From NCBI GenBank assembly GCA_002166865.1, contig NHTQ01000003.1:1-64000 (forward strand): 64,000 nucleotides of DNA. The letters are read 5' to 3'. The notes under the pieces were generated by a model. The model did not search any database. It saw only the letters and a list, made by a program, of their open reading frames with translations, and had not been told where the DNA came from. The stretch comes from Rhodobacteraceae bacterium WFHF2C18. Lineage in GTDB: Bacteria; Pseudomonadota; Alphaproteobacteria; Rhodobacterales; Rhodobacteraceae. Within the stretch, counting starts at the first letter, position 1, and each line of letters opens with the position of its first letter. The translations under genes were made by a program, and so were the position numbers. This document shows positions 29,249 to 38,250 of this stretch, piece after piece.

Positions 29249-30655
29249 TCAGCTGTCGTGCCACCACGGGCCGTGGTGGGTGCCCTCCTGCCCCAGCCGC
29301 ACGAAGCCGTGCCGGCCGAAATAGTCGCGCTGCGCCTGGACAAGCCCGGCCGGCCCCTGCCCCTGGCGCATCGTGTCGTACCACGCCAGGCCCGCCGACA
29401 GCGCCGGCACCGCGTGACCGCCGCCGACGGCCGCCGCGAGCACCTCGCGCAGGGCGGGGATGCACAGCGCCAGTTCCTTCGCGATCGCCGGGGCGAGGAT
29501 CAACTCCCCCTCGGGCGGGGATCCGCGGAAGGCCTCCGCGATGTCGTCCAGCAGGGCCGAGCGTATGATGCAGCCGGCCCGCCAGATCTCGGCGATGCGG
29601 GCGGAATCGAGGGGCCAGTCGTAGGCGGCGGCCGCGGCCGACAGAATGCGGAAGCCCTGCGCATAGCCAAGGATCCGGGCGGCCCGCACCGCCTCTTCCA
29701 ACGTCGCGACGGAGATGCCGAGGGCCTGGCGCGCGCCGCCCAGGGCATGTTCGGCGATCTGGCGGGTCTCTTTCTCGGCCGACCAGCTGCGCGCGGCCAC
29801 GGCGGCCTCGATCATGCTGGCCGACTGCCCCATGCGCAGCGCTTCGATCACCGTCCAGCGGCCGGTTCCCTTCTGCCCCGCGGCATCCTTGATGACATCC
29901 ACCATCGGGTGGCCGGTCTGCGGATCGCGGGTTTTCAGGATATCCGCCGTGATGCCCACAAGGTAGGCGTGCAGCCGGCCGGCGTTCCAGTCACCGAAAA
30001 CCGCCCCGATGTCAGGCGGGGACAGGCCCAGGCCATTGCGCATCAGGCCGTAGACCTCGGCGATGACCTGCATTTCGGAATACTCGATCCCGTTGTGCAC
30101 CGTCTTGACGAAATGGCCCGCCCCGTCCGGGCCCAGATGATCGACGCAGGGATCGCCGCGATAGCGGGCGGCGACGGCCTGCAGGATGGGGCGCAGCCTT
30201 TCCCAGCTTTCCGCGCTGCCGCCGACCATCATGGAAGGGCCGTGGCGCGCGCCCTCTTCGCCACCGGAGATTCCCAGGCCCACGAAATGCAGATCCCGGC
30301 TGCGGAGCGCCTGGGCCCGGCGGCGCGTATCGTGGAAATCGGCATTGCCCCCATCGATCACCGTGTCGCCCGGCGCAAGCATCGGCACGATCTGGTCCAG
30401 AGCCGCGTCCAGCGGCCCGCCCGACGGGATCATGAAGAGGATCAGGCGGGGCCGTTCCAGCGCCGCCACGAAATCCGCCAGCCGCGCGTGGCCCTGCAGG
30501 TTGTCCGACAACGCGCCGGCGCGGTCCAGCAAGGTGTCGATCCACGGGGCCTCGCGGTTCGTCACGGCCACGGTCATGCCGGTCTCGGCCAGATTGAGCG
30601 CCAGGGCGCTGCCCATCGTGCCGAGCCCGAAAACGCCGATCTGCGCGGATGACAT
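29249..30655 (-). CDS. gnd: 6-phosphogluconate dehydrogenase, decarboxylating
   Basis: Oxidative pentose-phosphate enzyme yielding ribulose 5-phosphate, CO2 and NADPH. The 468-residue length is that of the full-length class. It has the Rossmann start IGVFGLGTMGSALALNL and VIDGGNADFHDT. The signature G-I-S-G-G-E-E-G-A-R-H-G-P-S-M and the catalytic Lys/Asn in H-F-V-K-T-V-H-N-G-I-E-Y are present. The C-terminal tail R-x-G-x-x-G-x-H-H-G-P-W closes the partner active site. It is a single-gene unit. Confidence 0.96.
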   Translation of the reverse strand: MSSAQIGVFGLGTMGSALALNLAETGMTVAVTNREAPWIDTLLDRAGALSDNLQGHARLADFVAALERPRLILFMIPSGGPLDAALDQIVPMLAPGDTVIDGGNADFHDTRRRAQALRSRDLHFVGLGISGGEEGARHGPSMMVGGSAESWERLRPILQAVAARYRGDPCVDHLGPDGAGHFVKTVHNGIEYSEMQVIAEVYGLMRNGLGLSPPDIGAVFGDWNAGRLHAYLVGITADILKTRDPQTGHPMVDVIKDAAGQKGTGRWTVIEALRMGQSASMIEAAVAARSWSAEKETRQIAEHALGGARQALGISVATLEEAVRAARILGYAQGFRILSAAAAAYDWPLDSARIAEIWRAGCIIRSALLDDIAEAFRGSPPEGELILAPAIAKELALCIPALREVLAAAVGGGHAVPALSAGLAWYDTMRQGQGPAGLVQAQRDYFGRHGFVRLGQEGTHHGPWWHDS

Positions 30656-30747
30656 AAGGCGACCCCCCAGACGGATGGAACGCGATCAGCCTAGTGCAAC
30701 GCAACGCGGGTGCAAGGGGCGGGCGGGCCGTGGCGGGGCGCCGCGCC

Positions 30748-31674
30748 TCACAGGCCCAGGCACCAGCGCATGATCGCCTTCTGCGCGTGCAAGCGATTCT
30801 CTGCCTCGTCGAAGACGACGGACTGCGGGCCGTCCATGACCTGGCTGGTGACCTCTTCGCCCCGGTGGGCCGGCAGGCAATGCATGAACAGCGCGTCCGG
30901 CTTGGCATGGGCCATGAGCGCGTCGTTGACCTGATAGGGGCGCAGCATGTTGTGGCGCCGCTCCTTGGCCGACTGGCTGTCGTGCATCGAGACCCAGGTA
31001 TCGGTGACGACAAGGTCGGCGTCCGCCACGGCCTTGGCCGGATCGCGCTCGATCCTGACCTCGGATCCCGCCTTGCGCGCAAGGCCCACGAATTCCTCTT
31101 CGGGGTCCAGCTGCGGCGGACCGGTGAAGGTCAGATCGAATCCGAACTGCGCGGCAGCATGCAGGAAGGACGCGCAAACATTGTTGCCGTCCCCGGACCA
31201 GACCACTTTCTTGCCCGCCATCGGGCCGCGGTGCTCTTCGTAGGTCATGACGTCGGCCATGATCTGGCAGGGATGGGTGCGGTCGGTCAGGCCGTTGATC
31301 ACCGGAACGTCGGCGTAGTCTGCCATCTCGGCCAGGACGCTTTCGTCGAAGGTGCGGATCATGATGAGATCGACGTAGCGGCTGAGCACGCGGGCGGTGT
31401 CGGCGATGGTTTCGCCGTGGCCGAGCTGCATGTCGGCGCCCGAGATGACCATGGTCTCGCCGCCCATCTGCCGCACACCCACGTCGAAGCTGACACGGGT
31501 CCGCGTCGACGGCTTCTCGAAGATGAGGGCGACCATGTGGCCCGCCAGCGGCTGGTCGTCATCGGGGGTGCCGTGCTTGCGGCCGTGGCGCGCGCCCTTC
31601 ATCGCCCGGGCGTGGTCGATCATGGCCCGCAGATCGGCGGGGTCGGTCTTGTGAATGTCTAGAAAATGGTTCAC
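30748..31674 (-). CDS. argF: Ornithine carbamoyltransferase
   Basis: Converts ornithine and carbamoyl phosphate to citrulline in arginine synthesis. GTG at 31674 ([11 protein letters not shown]) is preferred over an in-frame GTG at 31704 that overlaps the argD stop: it has an AGGGA site 7 nt upstream, and M-N-H-F-L-D-I is the usual family start, giving 308 residues. Carbamoyl-phosphate loop [13 protein letters not shown] and the ornithine-binding H-C-L-P-A-H-R are intact. It follows argD in one operon. Confidence 0.96.
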   Translation of the reverse strand: MNHFLDIHKTDPADLRAMIDHARAMKGARHGRKHGTPDDDQPLAGHMVALIFEKPSTRTRVSFDVGVRQMGGETMVISGADMQLGHGETIADTARVLSRYVDLIMIRTFDESVLAEMADYADVPVINGLTDRTHPCQIMADVMTYEEHRGPMAGKKVVWSGDGNNVCASFLHAAAQFGFDLTFTGPPQLDPEEEFVGLARKAGSEVRIERDPAKAVADADLVVTDTWVSMHDSQSAKERRHNMLRPYQVNDALMAHAKPDALFMHCLPAHRGEEVTSQVMDGPQSVVFDEAENRLHAQKAIMRWCLGL

Positions 31675-31700
31675 GGTCTTGTCCCTCTGGGTACCGCCGG

Positions 31701-32885
31701 TCACGCGGTCGTCTTGATCTTGACCTGGGTCGCCGCGAGATCCAGGCGCGAAAGCGCCGCGGCGATCTCCTCTTCGCTGATGGTCAGCGGCGGAAGCAGG
31801 CGCACCACGTTGTCCGCGGCCGGCACGGTGATCAACTGCTGGTCATAGGCCGCCTGCACCACCTCGGCATTGGCCGCCCGGCAGGTCAGCCCCAGCATCA
31901 GGCCGCTGCCCCGCACCTCTTCGAAAACCTCGGGGTGGGCCGCCACGAGGCCCTCAAGCCCCTGCCGCAGGCGCCCGCCCTTGCGCCGCACCTCGGCCAG
32001 GAAATCCGCGTCGGCGACGATGTCCATGACCTTGGCCCCCACGGCGCAGGCCAGCGGATTGCCCCCGTAGGTCGAGCCGTGCGTGCCGGCGGTCATGGCG
32101 GCGCCGGCCGCCTCGGTCGCCAGGACGGCGCCCAGGGGGAAGCCGCCGCCGATCCCCTTGGCCACCATCATGATGTCCGGGTCCACCCCCGCCCATTCAT
32201 GGGCGAAGAGCTTGCCGGTCCGGCCCATGCCGCACTGGACCTCGTCGAGGATCAGCAGGATGCCCTTTTCGTCGCACAGATCGCGCAGCCCCTTCAGGCA
32301 CTGGTCGGGCAGCGGGCGGATGCCGCCCTCGCCCTGGACCGGCTCTATCAGGATGGCGGCGGTCGTCTCGTCGATGGCGGCATGGAGGCCGTCATGATCG
32401 CCCCAGCCCACCTGCGTGAAGCCGGGCAGGACCGGGCCGAATCCTTCGATCATCTTCTGCGAGCCCGCCGCGGCGATCGCGGCGTGCGAGCGGCCGTGGA
32501 AGGCGCCGTGAAAGGCGACGATGTTCACCCGCTCGGGCTGGCCGGCCTCGAAGAAGTGTTTGCGCGCCATCTTCACGGCCAGTTCGCAGGACTCGGTGCC
32601 CGAATTGGTGAAGAAGACGGTATCGGCGAAGGTCGCCGCGACCAGCCTGTCGGCCAGGGCTTCCTGCTGGGGGATCCTGTAAAGGTTCGAGGTATGCCAG
32701 AGCTTGCCGGCCTGTTCGGTCAGGGCGGCGACCAGATCCGGGTTGGCATGGCCAAGCGCATTCACCGCGATCCCCGCCCCCATGTCCAGGAATCGGCGTC
32801 CGTCCGCCTCGGTCAGCCAGCTTCCCTCGCCCTTGACGAAGCTCAGGGGCGCACGGTTGTAGGTCGGAAGAACGGAAGGGATCAT
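31701..32885 (-). CDS. argD: Acetylornithine aminotransferase
   Basis: Class III PLP aminotransferase making N-acetylornithine from N-acetylglutamate semialdehyde; it often also serves as succinyldiaminopimelate transaminase. From 32885 ([16 protein letters not shown]) the protein has 394 residues. It shows [12 protein letters not shown], the [12 protein letters not shown] segment with the PLP-binding Asp, and the Schiff-base Lys in [15 protein letters not shown]. It is 26 bp upstream of the chosen argF start. Confidence 0.95.
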   Translation of the reverse strand: MIPSVLPTYNRAPLSFVKGEGSWLTEADGRRFLDMGAGIAVNALGHANPDLVAALTEQAGKLWHTSNLYRIPQQEALADRLVAATFADTVFFTNSGTESCELAVKMARKHFFEAGQPERVNIVAFHGAFHGRSHAAIAAAGSQKMIEGFGPVLPGFTQVGWGDHDGLHAAIDETTAAILIEPVQGEGGIRPLPDQCLKGLRDLCDEKGILLILDEVQCGMGRTGKLFAHEWAGVDPDIMMVAKGIGGGFPLGAVLATEAAGAAMTAGTHGSTYGGNPLACAVGAKVMDIVADADFLAEVRRKGGRLRQGLEGLVAAHPEVFEEVRGSGLMLGLTCRAANAEVVQAAYDQQLITVPAADNVVRLLPPLTISEEEIAAALSRLDLAATQVKIKTTA

Positions 32886-33200
32886 ATGCCTGTCCTTTTG
32901 CCGGAAAGCCCTTTGAGTGCACATCGGCACGGGCCAAGTCAATATTGTCTGGGAAACAAGGCGCACCACATGCGCCGCGATCGGGGCCGGGCGTCAGACG
33001 CGGGCGCGTCGACGTCGTTGTGCAGCGTGTGCCGGTCCCTGGATCATGGGCCTGTCATATCCGGTTCGGCGCCGAAGGGGAACCGGAATCCGCCGTAAAG
33101 GGCGCCGGAACCGCCCTGCCGGCGGGGACGGGGCGTGACGTGACGCGACCTTTGACAAGCAAGCCCCGGTTCCGGCTAACCTCGGGCAGGGAGAGAGGAG
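32886..33200. other. 315-bp divergent intergenic region upstream of argD
   Basis: No gene recognised. On the minus strand a TTGACT (32937-32942) with a weak CACTCA 17 nt downstream (32914-32919) could be the argDF promoter; the -35 is good and the -10 poor. A GGGAGAGAGGAG ribosome site for the rightward gene lies at its right end. I could not identify an ArgR-type operator. Confidence 0.4.
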
Positions 33201-33593
33201 ATGCCGCTCGCTGTTCTGTTGCCCCTGGTCGTCGCCGGTATCGCGGGCATCGCGGTGCTGACCTATCTGCTGGGCCTGTCGCGCCCGGCGGTCCTGGCCG
33301 ATACCGCGGCGGCGCGGGCGGCATGGTGCCGCGAGTTTCCCGATGACGCCCCGCGGCGCGTGGTTCTCAGCCACGACCGGCACGCCGCGCTTGTCGAGAC
33401 CGCCACGGGCAGCGGCATCGTCTGGCCCATGGGCGCCGACACCACGGCCCGGTACCTGTCGGGGGCGCGGATCACGCGCACCGCAACGGGGCTGCGGGTG
33501 GATCTGCCGGACTACACGGCGCCCCGGATTCACCTTGCGCTGGACGACGACGAGGCCCGGCGCTGGCCCACGCTCATGGAGGCATCCGCATGA
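33201..33593 (+). CDS. Hypothetical protein with N-terminal membrane anchor
   Basis: 130 residues with a strong GAGAGAGGAG ribosome site. One hydrophobic helix (about 3-27) is followed by a soluble domain containing a single Cys (WCREFPDD) and the beta-rich segments RRVVLSHDRHAALVET, IVWPMGADTTARYLSG and RIHLALDDDEARRW. I do not recognise the family. It overlaps the start of the sterol-desaturase-like gene by 4 bp, so the two are translationally coupled and may work together. Confidence 0.65.
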   Translation: MPLAVLLPLVVAGIAGIAVLTYLLGLSRPAVLADTAAARAAWCREFPDDAPRRVVLSHDRHAALVETATGSGIVWPMGADTTARYLSGARITRTATGLRVDLPDYTAPRIHLALDDDEARRWPTLMEASA

Positions 33594-34546
33594 CCGATCA
33601 ACTCAGCTATCCAGATGTCGTCACCTGGGCGGTGCCCTTCTTCATGGCGGCGATCCTGGCCGAATTGTTCTGGATCGTGATCAAGGGCCGCGGCGGGCGC
33701 TATGAAACCCGCGACGCGCTGACCTCGCTGGTCATGGGGGCCGGCAACGTGGGCAGCGGTTTGCTGCTGGGGTTCATTGCCTACGGGTTTTTCATGGCGC
33801 TGTGGCAGATCACGCCGCTCGACCTCGGGACGGCGTGGTGGGTGGTCTTGCTGTGCTTCGTGCTGGACGATCTGCGCTATTACTGGGTGCACCGCTTCGG
33901 CCACCGGATCCGGTGGGTCTGGGCCAGCCACGTCAACCACCATTCCAGCCAGCACTACAACCTGACCACGGCGCTGCGGCAGACATGGACGGGCACCTTC
34001 ACCTTCATGATGCTGGTGCGGGCGCCGCTGATCCTGCTGGGCTTTCACCCGGCGATGGTGCTGTTCTGCGGCGGGCTGAACCTGATCTACCAGTTCTGGA
34101 TCCATACCGAGGCGATCGGGAAGATGCCCCGCTGGTTCGAGGCGGTGATGAACACCCCCTCGCACCACCGTGTCCACCACGGGCGCAACGCCCGCTACCT
34201 CGACGCCAACTACGCCGGCGTCTTTATCGTCTGGGACAAGATGTTCGGCACCTTCGTGCCGGAGTTGGAGGCGGAGCGGCCCGATTATGGCCTGGTGCGC
34301 AACCTTGGCACGTTCAACCCGGTCCGGGTGGCCTTTCACGAATGGGTCGGGATCTTCCGCGATGTCATCCAGCCGGGCCTGACATGGCGGGAACGGCTGA
34401 TGTATTGCCTGGCCCCGCCGGGATGGAGCCACGACGGCTCACGCGACACCTCGGAGGCGATCAAGCGCAAGCATCTGTCCCGCAATCCGCAGGACGCCGG
34501 GACACCGGGTTTCCCTGCTCCGCCCGACGGCCCGGTGCAGAACTGA
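33590..34546 (+). CDS. Sterol desaturase/fatty acid hydroxylase family membrane protein
   Basis: A 318-residue integral membrane di-iron protein. The histidine clusters are H-R-F-G-H (about 101-105), H-V-N-H-H (about 114-118), a further membrane His, and H-H-R-V-H-H (about 190-195), matching the family H-x3-H, H-x2-H-H and H-x2-H-H pattern. Four or so hydrophobic helices surround them. Members hydroxylate or desaturate lipids with O2. The lipid substrate is unknown. Confidence 0.88.
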   Translation: MTDQLSYPDVVTWAVPFFMAAILAELFWIVIKGRGGRYETRDALTSLVMGAGNVGSGLLLGFIAYGFFMALWQITPLDLGTAWWVVLLCFVLDDLRYYWVHRFGHRIRWVWASHVNHHSSQHYNLTTALRQTWTGTFTFMMLVRAPLILLGFHPAMVLFCGGLNLIYQFWIHTEAIGKMPRWFEAVMNTPSHHRVHHGRNARYLDANYAGVFIVWDKMFGTFVPELEAERPDYGLVRNLGTFNPVRVAFHEWVGIFRDVIQPGLTWRERLMYCLAPPGWSHDGSRDTSEAIKRKHLSRNPQDAGTPGFPAPPDGPVQN

Positions 34547-34603
34547 CCGGCAAGGCGGAAGGCCCCGTGGCGCGGGAAATCGGCTCCTGGAACGTATATA
34601 CAT

Positions 34604-34969
34604 TTGTTATGCATTTTCGAACAACCCAACGAAACGGACGGAGACATCACGACAGTCAGGGGCGTGGGCCCCGCCATGGCGAAGGCCCTTGCCGACCAGG
34701 GCTTCGGGACGGCGGATCACTTGGCACGGGCCGCGCCCGAGGAGCTGGGCCGCGTTCGCGGTATCGGCCCGCTGACGGCACCGCGGTTGATTGCCGCCGC
34801 GCGCGCAAGCCTGGCCCAGGTGCCCGACGCCCAGCCAGCGCCGGCACCGGAGGCTGCAACGCCGGATAAGGCGCCTGAACCGGTCAGCCCGGAGGCCGCT
34901 GCGGAGATGCCGGCGCCGGCGAACGACAACTCCGCGAAAGAGCCGGACAAGAAGAAAAAGAAATCCTGA
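34604..34969 (+). CDS. Helix-hairpin-helix protein with unclear start codon
   Basis: The open frame encodes two HhH-like segments (V-R-G-V-G-P-A-M-A-K-A-L and V-R-G-I-G-P-L-T-A-P-R-L), a Pro/Ala-rich linker and a basic tail of five Lys, suggesting DNA or nucleic-acid binding. The start is problematic. TTG at 34604 lies in an AT-rich patch with no ribosome site. GGAG at 34640-34643 is followed in frame only by ATC, ACG, ACA and GTC. GTG at 34664 or ATG at 34676 would cut into the first HhH. The coordinates give the longest version. Confidence 0.6.
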   Translation: MLCIFEQPNETDGDITTVRGVGPAMAKALADQGFGTADHLARAAPEELGRVRGIGPLTAPRLIAAARASLAQVPDAQPAPAPEAATPDKAPEPVSPEAAAEMPAPANDNSAKEPDKKKKKS

Positions 34970-34981
34970 AACCGCGATTTC

Positions 34982-35308
34982 TTAACCGGCCCGGCGTTTT
35001 TCGAGCTCGGCGCGCAACCGTTCGGCTTCGTGGCGGGCTTCGCGCAGGCCGTCCATCGTGGCCGATAGCTCGGCCTCGGTCTGGGACAGCTGGTTGGTCA
35101 GCTCCGCTTCGCGCTGCTGCAGGTAGGTGATGGCCTGGTCGCGGGTTTCCTCTGCCTCGTGCAACTCCTGCGCCATCTTCTCAAGTTCGCCCACGTCGGA
35201 TTGCGGCACGCGGATGAAACGGTGGACCAGCCAGTTCGCGAACCACCCAAGGCAAAAGGCCACGAACAGAACGAGGGCCGTGACGAGTATGAATTCAGTT
35301 CTGTTCAT
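34982..35308 (-). CDS. Small membrane-anchored coiled-coil protein
   Basis: 108 residues. The start at 35308 gives one N-terminal transmembrane helix (about 6-28). A long charged helix then extends from about 40 to the end (GELEKMAQELHEAEETRD..., then repeated E/Q/R heptads), predicted coiled coil. Its start overlaps the end of the OmpA-family gene by 14 bp, so the two are likely made together. The family is not recognised; a scaffold or partner role for the OmpA-like protein is inference. Confidence 0.7.
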   Translation of the reverse strand: MNRTEFILVTALVLFVAFCLGWFANWLVHRFIRVPQSDVGELEKMAQELHEAEETRDQAITYLQQREAELTNQLSQTEAELSATMDGLREARHEAERLRAELEKRRAG

Positions 35309-37211
35309 TCGTGGCCCCTTCTTCCGTCTCGGCCGCGGCCTCCTGCTCGGCCGTGTCCTCGGACGGTCCGTCAGCTTCGCCATCCCCGTTCTGCGCGATC
35401 TTTTCGGGGCGGACCAGCTTGAATTCGATGCGCCGGTTGGCTTCGCGCCCCTCCTCGCTCTCGTTGTCCGCGATCGGCTGGCTTTCGCCATATCCCTTCG
35501 CGGTGAAAGATGATGTCAGCACACGCCGCATCCGAAGCTCGTTGAGGACGGCCCGCGCCCGCGCCTGGCTGAGCCGCTGGTTCATGACCTCGCGGCCCTG
35601 GCTGTCGGTGTGGCCGCCGATTTCCATGCGGATCTCGCCGCATTCCTTGAGGATCTCGGCGATCTCGTCCAGGATCTTGGCGCCGCTGGGGTTCACGTTG
35701 GATGAGCCCGGCTCGAAGTTGATCTTGCGGTCGGCCTGAACCTCGGCGATGCGCGCCTCGCATTCCTGGGGCGTGGGCTTGCTGGCGACCGGGTCGAGGT
35801 CTTCCTGATAGGTCACGTCGATGGAAAACTGCGCCGCCTTGCCGAGCTTGTTCGACAGCAGGGCGGATATGTCGGCGCTTGCCTCCTTGCGGCCGGTATT
35901 GCCGACCACCTTGAATTCATCCGGCGTCACCGTGACCGCCCCGTTGGACAGAAGGGCGAGCGCCTCGATGCCCGTGAGCACGCGGCGGGACCAGCCCCCG
36001 GGCAGGCCCTCGGCGACCCGGGCGGTGGTGTGGACCGCATCGGACGAAAAGCGGGCCTTGGCGAGGCTGGCCACCGTGTCGCGGCTGTCCTCGCTGGCAA
36101 GCCGGCCGCGGATCTGGACCAGACCTTCCGGCGACAGGGTGGCCACGAACTCGGATTTGTCGGGCTCGCTTTCGTCGGGGGGCTCGGGCAGGACGGCATG
36201 CAGCGCGAAAACCTCGGGCAGGGCGTTCTCGAGCCGGCCCACGACGTCATCGAATGTGTCCTGCGGCGTGCCGCGCGCGGCCACGAGCGAGATGTCGGCA
36301 TCCGAAAAGGTCACGCTGCCCGCGCCCAGTTCGGCAAGCGCGGTGATCGCCTGCGCCGCGGCGTCCCCCCATTTCGGCGAGGGCACGCCAAGGCCGATCA
36401 CGCATTCGGCCTTGCGCCGCAGGCCGGCCTTGCCCGCGGCGGTCAGGATCTTTTCCAGCGCCGCCGCGGAATCGGCCGAACAGGCATCGAACCGGGCCTT
36501 GCCGTCTTCGATCAGGAACCGAAGCGTGAAAGGGGTTATGACGGGCCGCGGCGCCGAGATGTCCAGAGCCAGGCGGACGCCGGACGGCGCCTCGCGGGCC
36601 AGGTCCGTTTCCAGGCTGCGCTTGTCCGCGGCGCTGTCGGCCATCGCTGTGATGCCAACCCGTTCCGCATCGACCGAGATCTTGGCCCGGGGCAGGCGTT
36701 CCAGCATGGCGACGGCGTAGTCCAGGGCCGCGCCCCAGGTCTCGGGCACGGGATAGTCCGCCGTTTCCAGGAAGTCGGTGATCTCCTCGTCCTGGGTCAC
36801 GGCGGCGATCTCGGCGACCAGCTCGGCGCGGTCGGTGTCCTCCGGGGTCAGCCCGATCAGCGAAACCCCGCTGTCATTGCGCAGGATCTCGATCGAAAAG
36901 CGCGGCGGCTCGATCTCGGCCTGCTCGGCGACAAGCATCTGGTCGATGATCCGCGCGGCGTCCACGACCGTGCCGGCAGTGGAAAGCGCCTTGAAACGCT
37001 GAGCCTCGGAAGGGGCGGTGCCCGCCAGGAAGATCTGCAAGCCGTTGGTATCCACCGTGGCCCACTGGATGCCCCTGTCCTCAAGCCTGTGGTTGACCGC
37101 CGTGTGCGTCGTTTCCTCGATCACGGTGACCGAGAATCGGGCCGCGACCAAGGAAAGGGCGGCGGCCAGCACGAAGGTGGCGGAGATCGTGACGATGGAT
37201 GACAGGCGCAT
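35295..37211 (-). CDS. Large OmpA-family envelope protein
   Basis: 638 residues. The N-terminus has a hydrophobic helix (about 6-24) with no clear cleavage site, so it may be anchored in the inner membrane. The middle (about 40-470) holds several BON-like alpha/beta repeats, with recurring segments of the type V-x-I-x-G-x-L-A-S. The C-terminal OmpA domain (about 485-600) binds peptidoglycan, with I-N-F-E-P-G-S-S-N-V, G-H-T-D-S-Q-G and N-Q-x-L-S-x-x-R-A. A low-complexity Glu-rich tail follows. This suggests a cell-wall tether spanning the periplasm. Confidence 0.85.
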   Translation of the reverse strand: MRLSSIVTISATFVLAAALSLVAARFSVTVIEETTHTAVNHRLEDRGIQWATVDTNGLQIFLAGTAPSEAQRFKALSTAGTVVDAARIIDQMLVAEQAEIEPPRFSIEILRNDSGVSLIGLTPEDTDRAELVAEIAAVTQDEEITDFLETADYPVPETWGAALDYAVAMLERLPRAKISVDAERVGITAMADSAADKRSLETDLAREAPSGVRLALDISAPRPVITPFTLRFLIEDGKARFDACSADSAAALEKILTAAGKAGLRRKAECVIGLGVPSPKWGDAAAQAITALAELGAGSVTFSDADISLVAARGTPQDTFDDVVGRLENALPEVFALHAVLPEPPDESEPDKSEFVATLSPEGLVQIRGRLASEDSRDTVASLAKARFSSDAVHTTARVAEGLPGGWSRRVLTGIEALALLSNGAVTVTPDEFKVVGNTGRKEASADISALLSNKLGKAAQFSIDVTYQEDLDPVASKPTPQECEARIAEVQADRKINFEPGSSNVNPSGAKILDEIAEILKECGEIRMEIGGHTDSQGREVMNQRLSQARARAVLNELRMRRVLTSSFTAKGYGESQPIADNESEEGREANRRIEFKLVRPEKIAQNGDGEADGPSEDTAEQEAAAETEEGATNEQN

Positions 37212-37273
37212 GATTGCGTGGCGCTTCTTGATCGTGGCGGGCCATGTTTACGGTGCCAGCCCTGCGAGTGCAA

Positions 37274-38239
37274 TCACAGCAGCAGCGCGACGGCAAAAAA
37301 CGGCAAAGGCAGCAGGCCGGCGTCCCGGTTGGACCGGAAGAGCATGAGCAGCCGGTCCCCGTCGTCCATGTCCAGCTTGCGCAATTGCCAGTGCAGGTGC
37401 ATCGCCATCGCACCCGTCCCGGCGAGCGCGACGATGAGCGCGATCACCGATCCCCCGGCCCCCGCCAGCACGATGGCCAGCCCCTGCAGGAGGACCAGCC
37501 CCGCCAGGAACAGCCGCAGCCAGCCCGGCGTGCGCGACCCGAACAGCCGGGCGGTGGATTTCACCCCGATCAGCGCGTCGTCCTCCTTGTCCTGGTGCGC
37601 GTAGACGGTGTCGTAGAACAATGTCCAGCAGATACCCGCCAGGTAGAGGACGACAGCGGGCCACTCCAGCCGGCCGGTGTGCGCGGTCCAGGCCAGCAGC
37701 GCGCCCCAGTTGAAGGCCAGCCCCAGGAACACCTGCGGCCACCAGGTGAACCGCTTGGCGAAGGGATAGATCGTGACTGGCACGAGCGACAGGATCCCCA
37801 GCAGGACGGCGGCGATGTTGAAGGTCAAGAGAATCGCGAGGGCGGCAAGCGCCTGCAGCGCCAACCAGGCAAGCGCCCGGGTCACGCTGACCTGGCCGCC
37901 GGGGATGGGCCGCGAGGCGGTGCGCGCCACGCCGCTGTCGATGTCGCGATCAGTTATGTCGTTCCAGGTGCAACCCGCCCCGCGCATCAGCCAGGCGCCG
38001 ATGCCGCAGCCCGCGAAGATCCAAAGATCGTGCCAATAGGCCCGGCCGTCGTGCAGCATCGCCAGCAGCAGCCCCCACCAGCAGGGCAGCAGCAACAGCC
38101 AGGTTCCGATCGGCCGGTCCGCGCGGCTGAGGCGCAGGTAGGGCCGCAGCGCGGCCGGCGCCCGCCGGTCAACCCAGTTGCCCTTGACGGCGTCGGAGAC
38201 CGCGCCGGCGGCCTCTGGCATCTGGTTGTCAGCGCTCAT
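37274..38239 (-). CDS. ubiA: 4-hydroxybenzoate polyprenyltransferase
   Basis: Membrane prenyltransferase attaching the ubiquinone side chain to 4-hydroxybenzoate. The 321 residues have about eight or nine helices. The first Asp-rich motif is N-D-I-T-D-R-D-I-D and the second is the Y-D-T-V-Y-A-H-Q-D-K-E-D-D segment. The K-R-F-T-W-W-P-Q motif is also present. No ubiC is adjacent. Its start codon is only 11 bp from that of the divergent rsmE. Confidence 0.95.
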   Translation of the reverse strand: MSADNQMPEAAGAVSDAVKGNWVDRRAPAALRPYLRLSRADRPIGTWLLLLPCWWGLLLAMLHDGRAYWHDLWIFAGCGIGAWLMRGAGCTWNDITDRDIDSGVARTASRPIPGGQVSVTRALAWLALQALAALAILLTFNIAAVLLGILSLVPVTIYPFAKRFTWWPQVFLGLAFNWGALLAWTAHTGRLEWPAVVLYLAGICWTLFYDTVYAHQDKEDDALIGVKSTARLFGSRTPGWLRLFLAGLVLLQGLAIVLAGAGGSVIALIVALAGTGAMAMHLHWQLRKLDMDDGDRLLMLFRSNRDAGLLPLPFFAVALLL

Positions 38240-38250
38240 ATGGTGGCCTC

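Noticed and set aside
27627-29465. Leftward open frame antisense to the phosphate permease
   Set aside because: Low-complexity Arg/Asp/Gly/His composition; the sense strand encodes PiT signatures.
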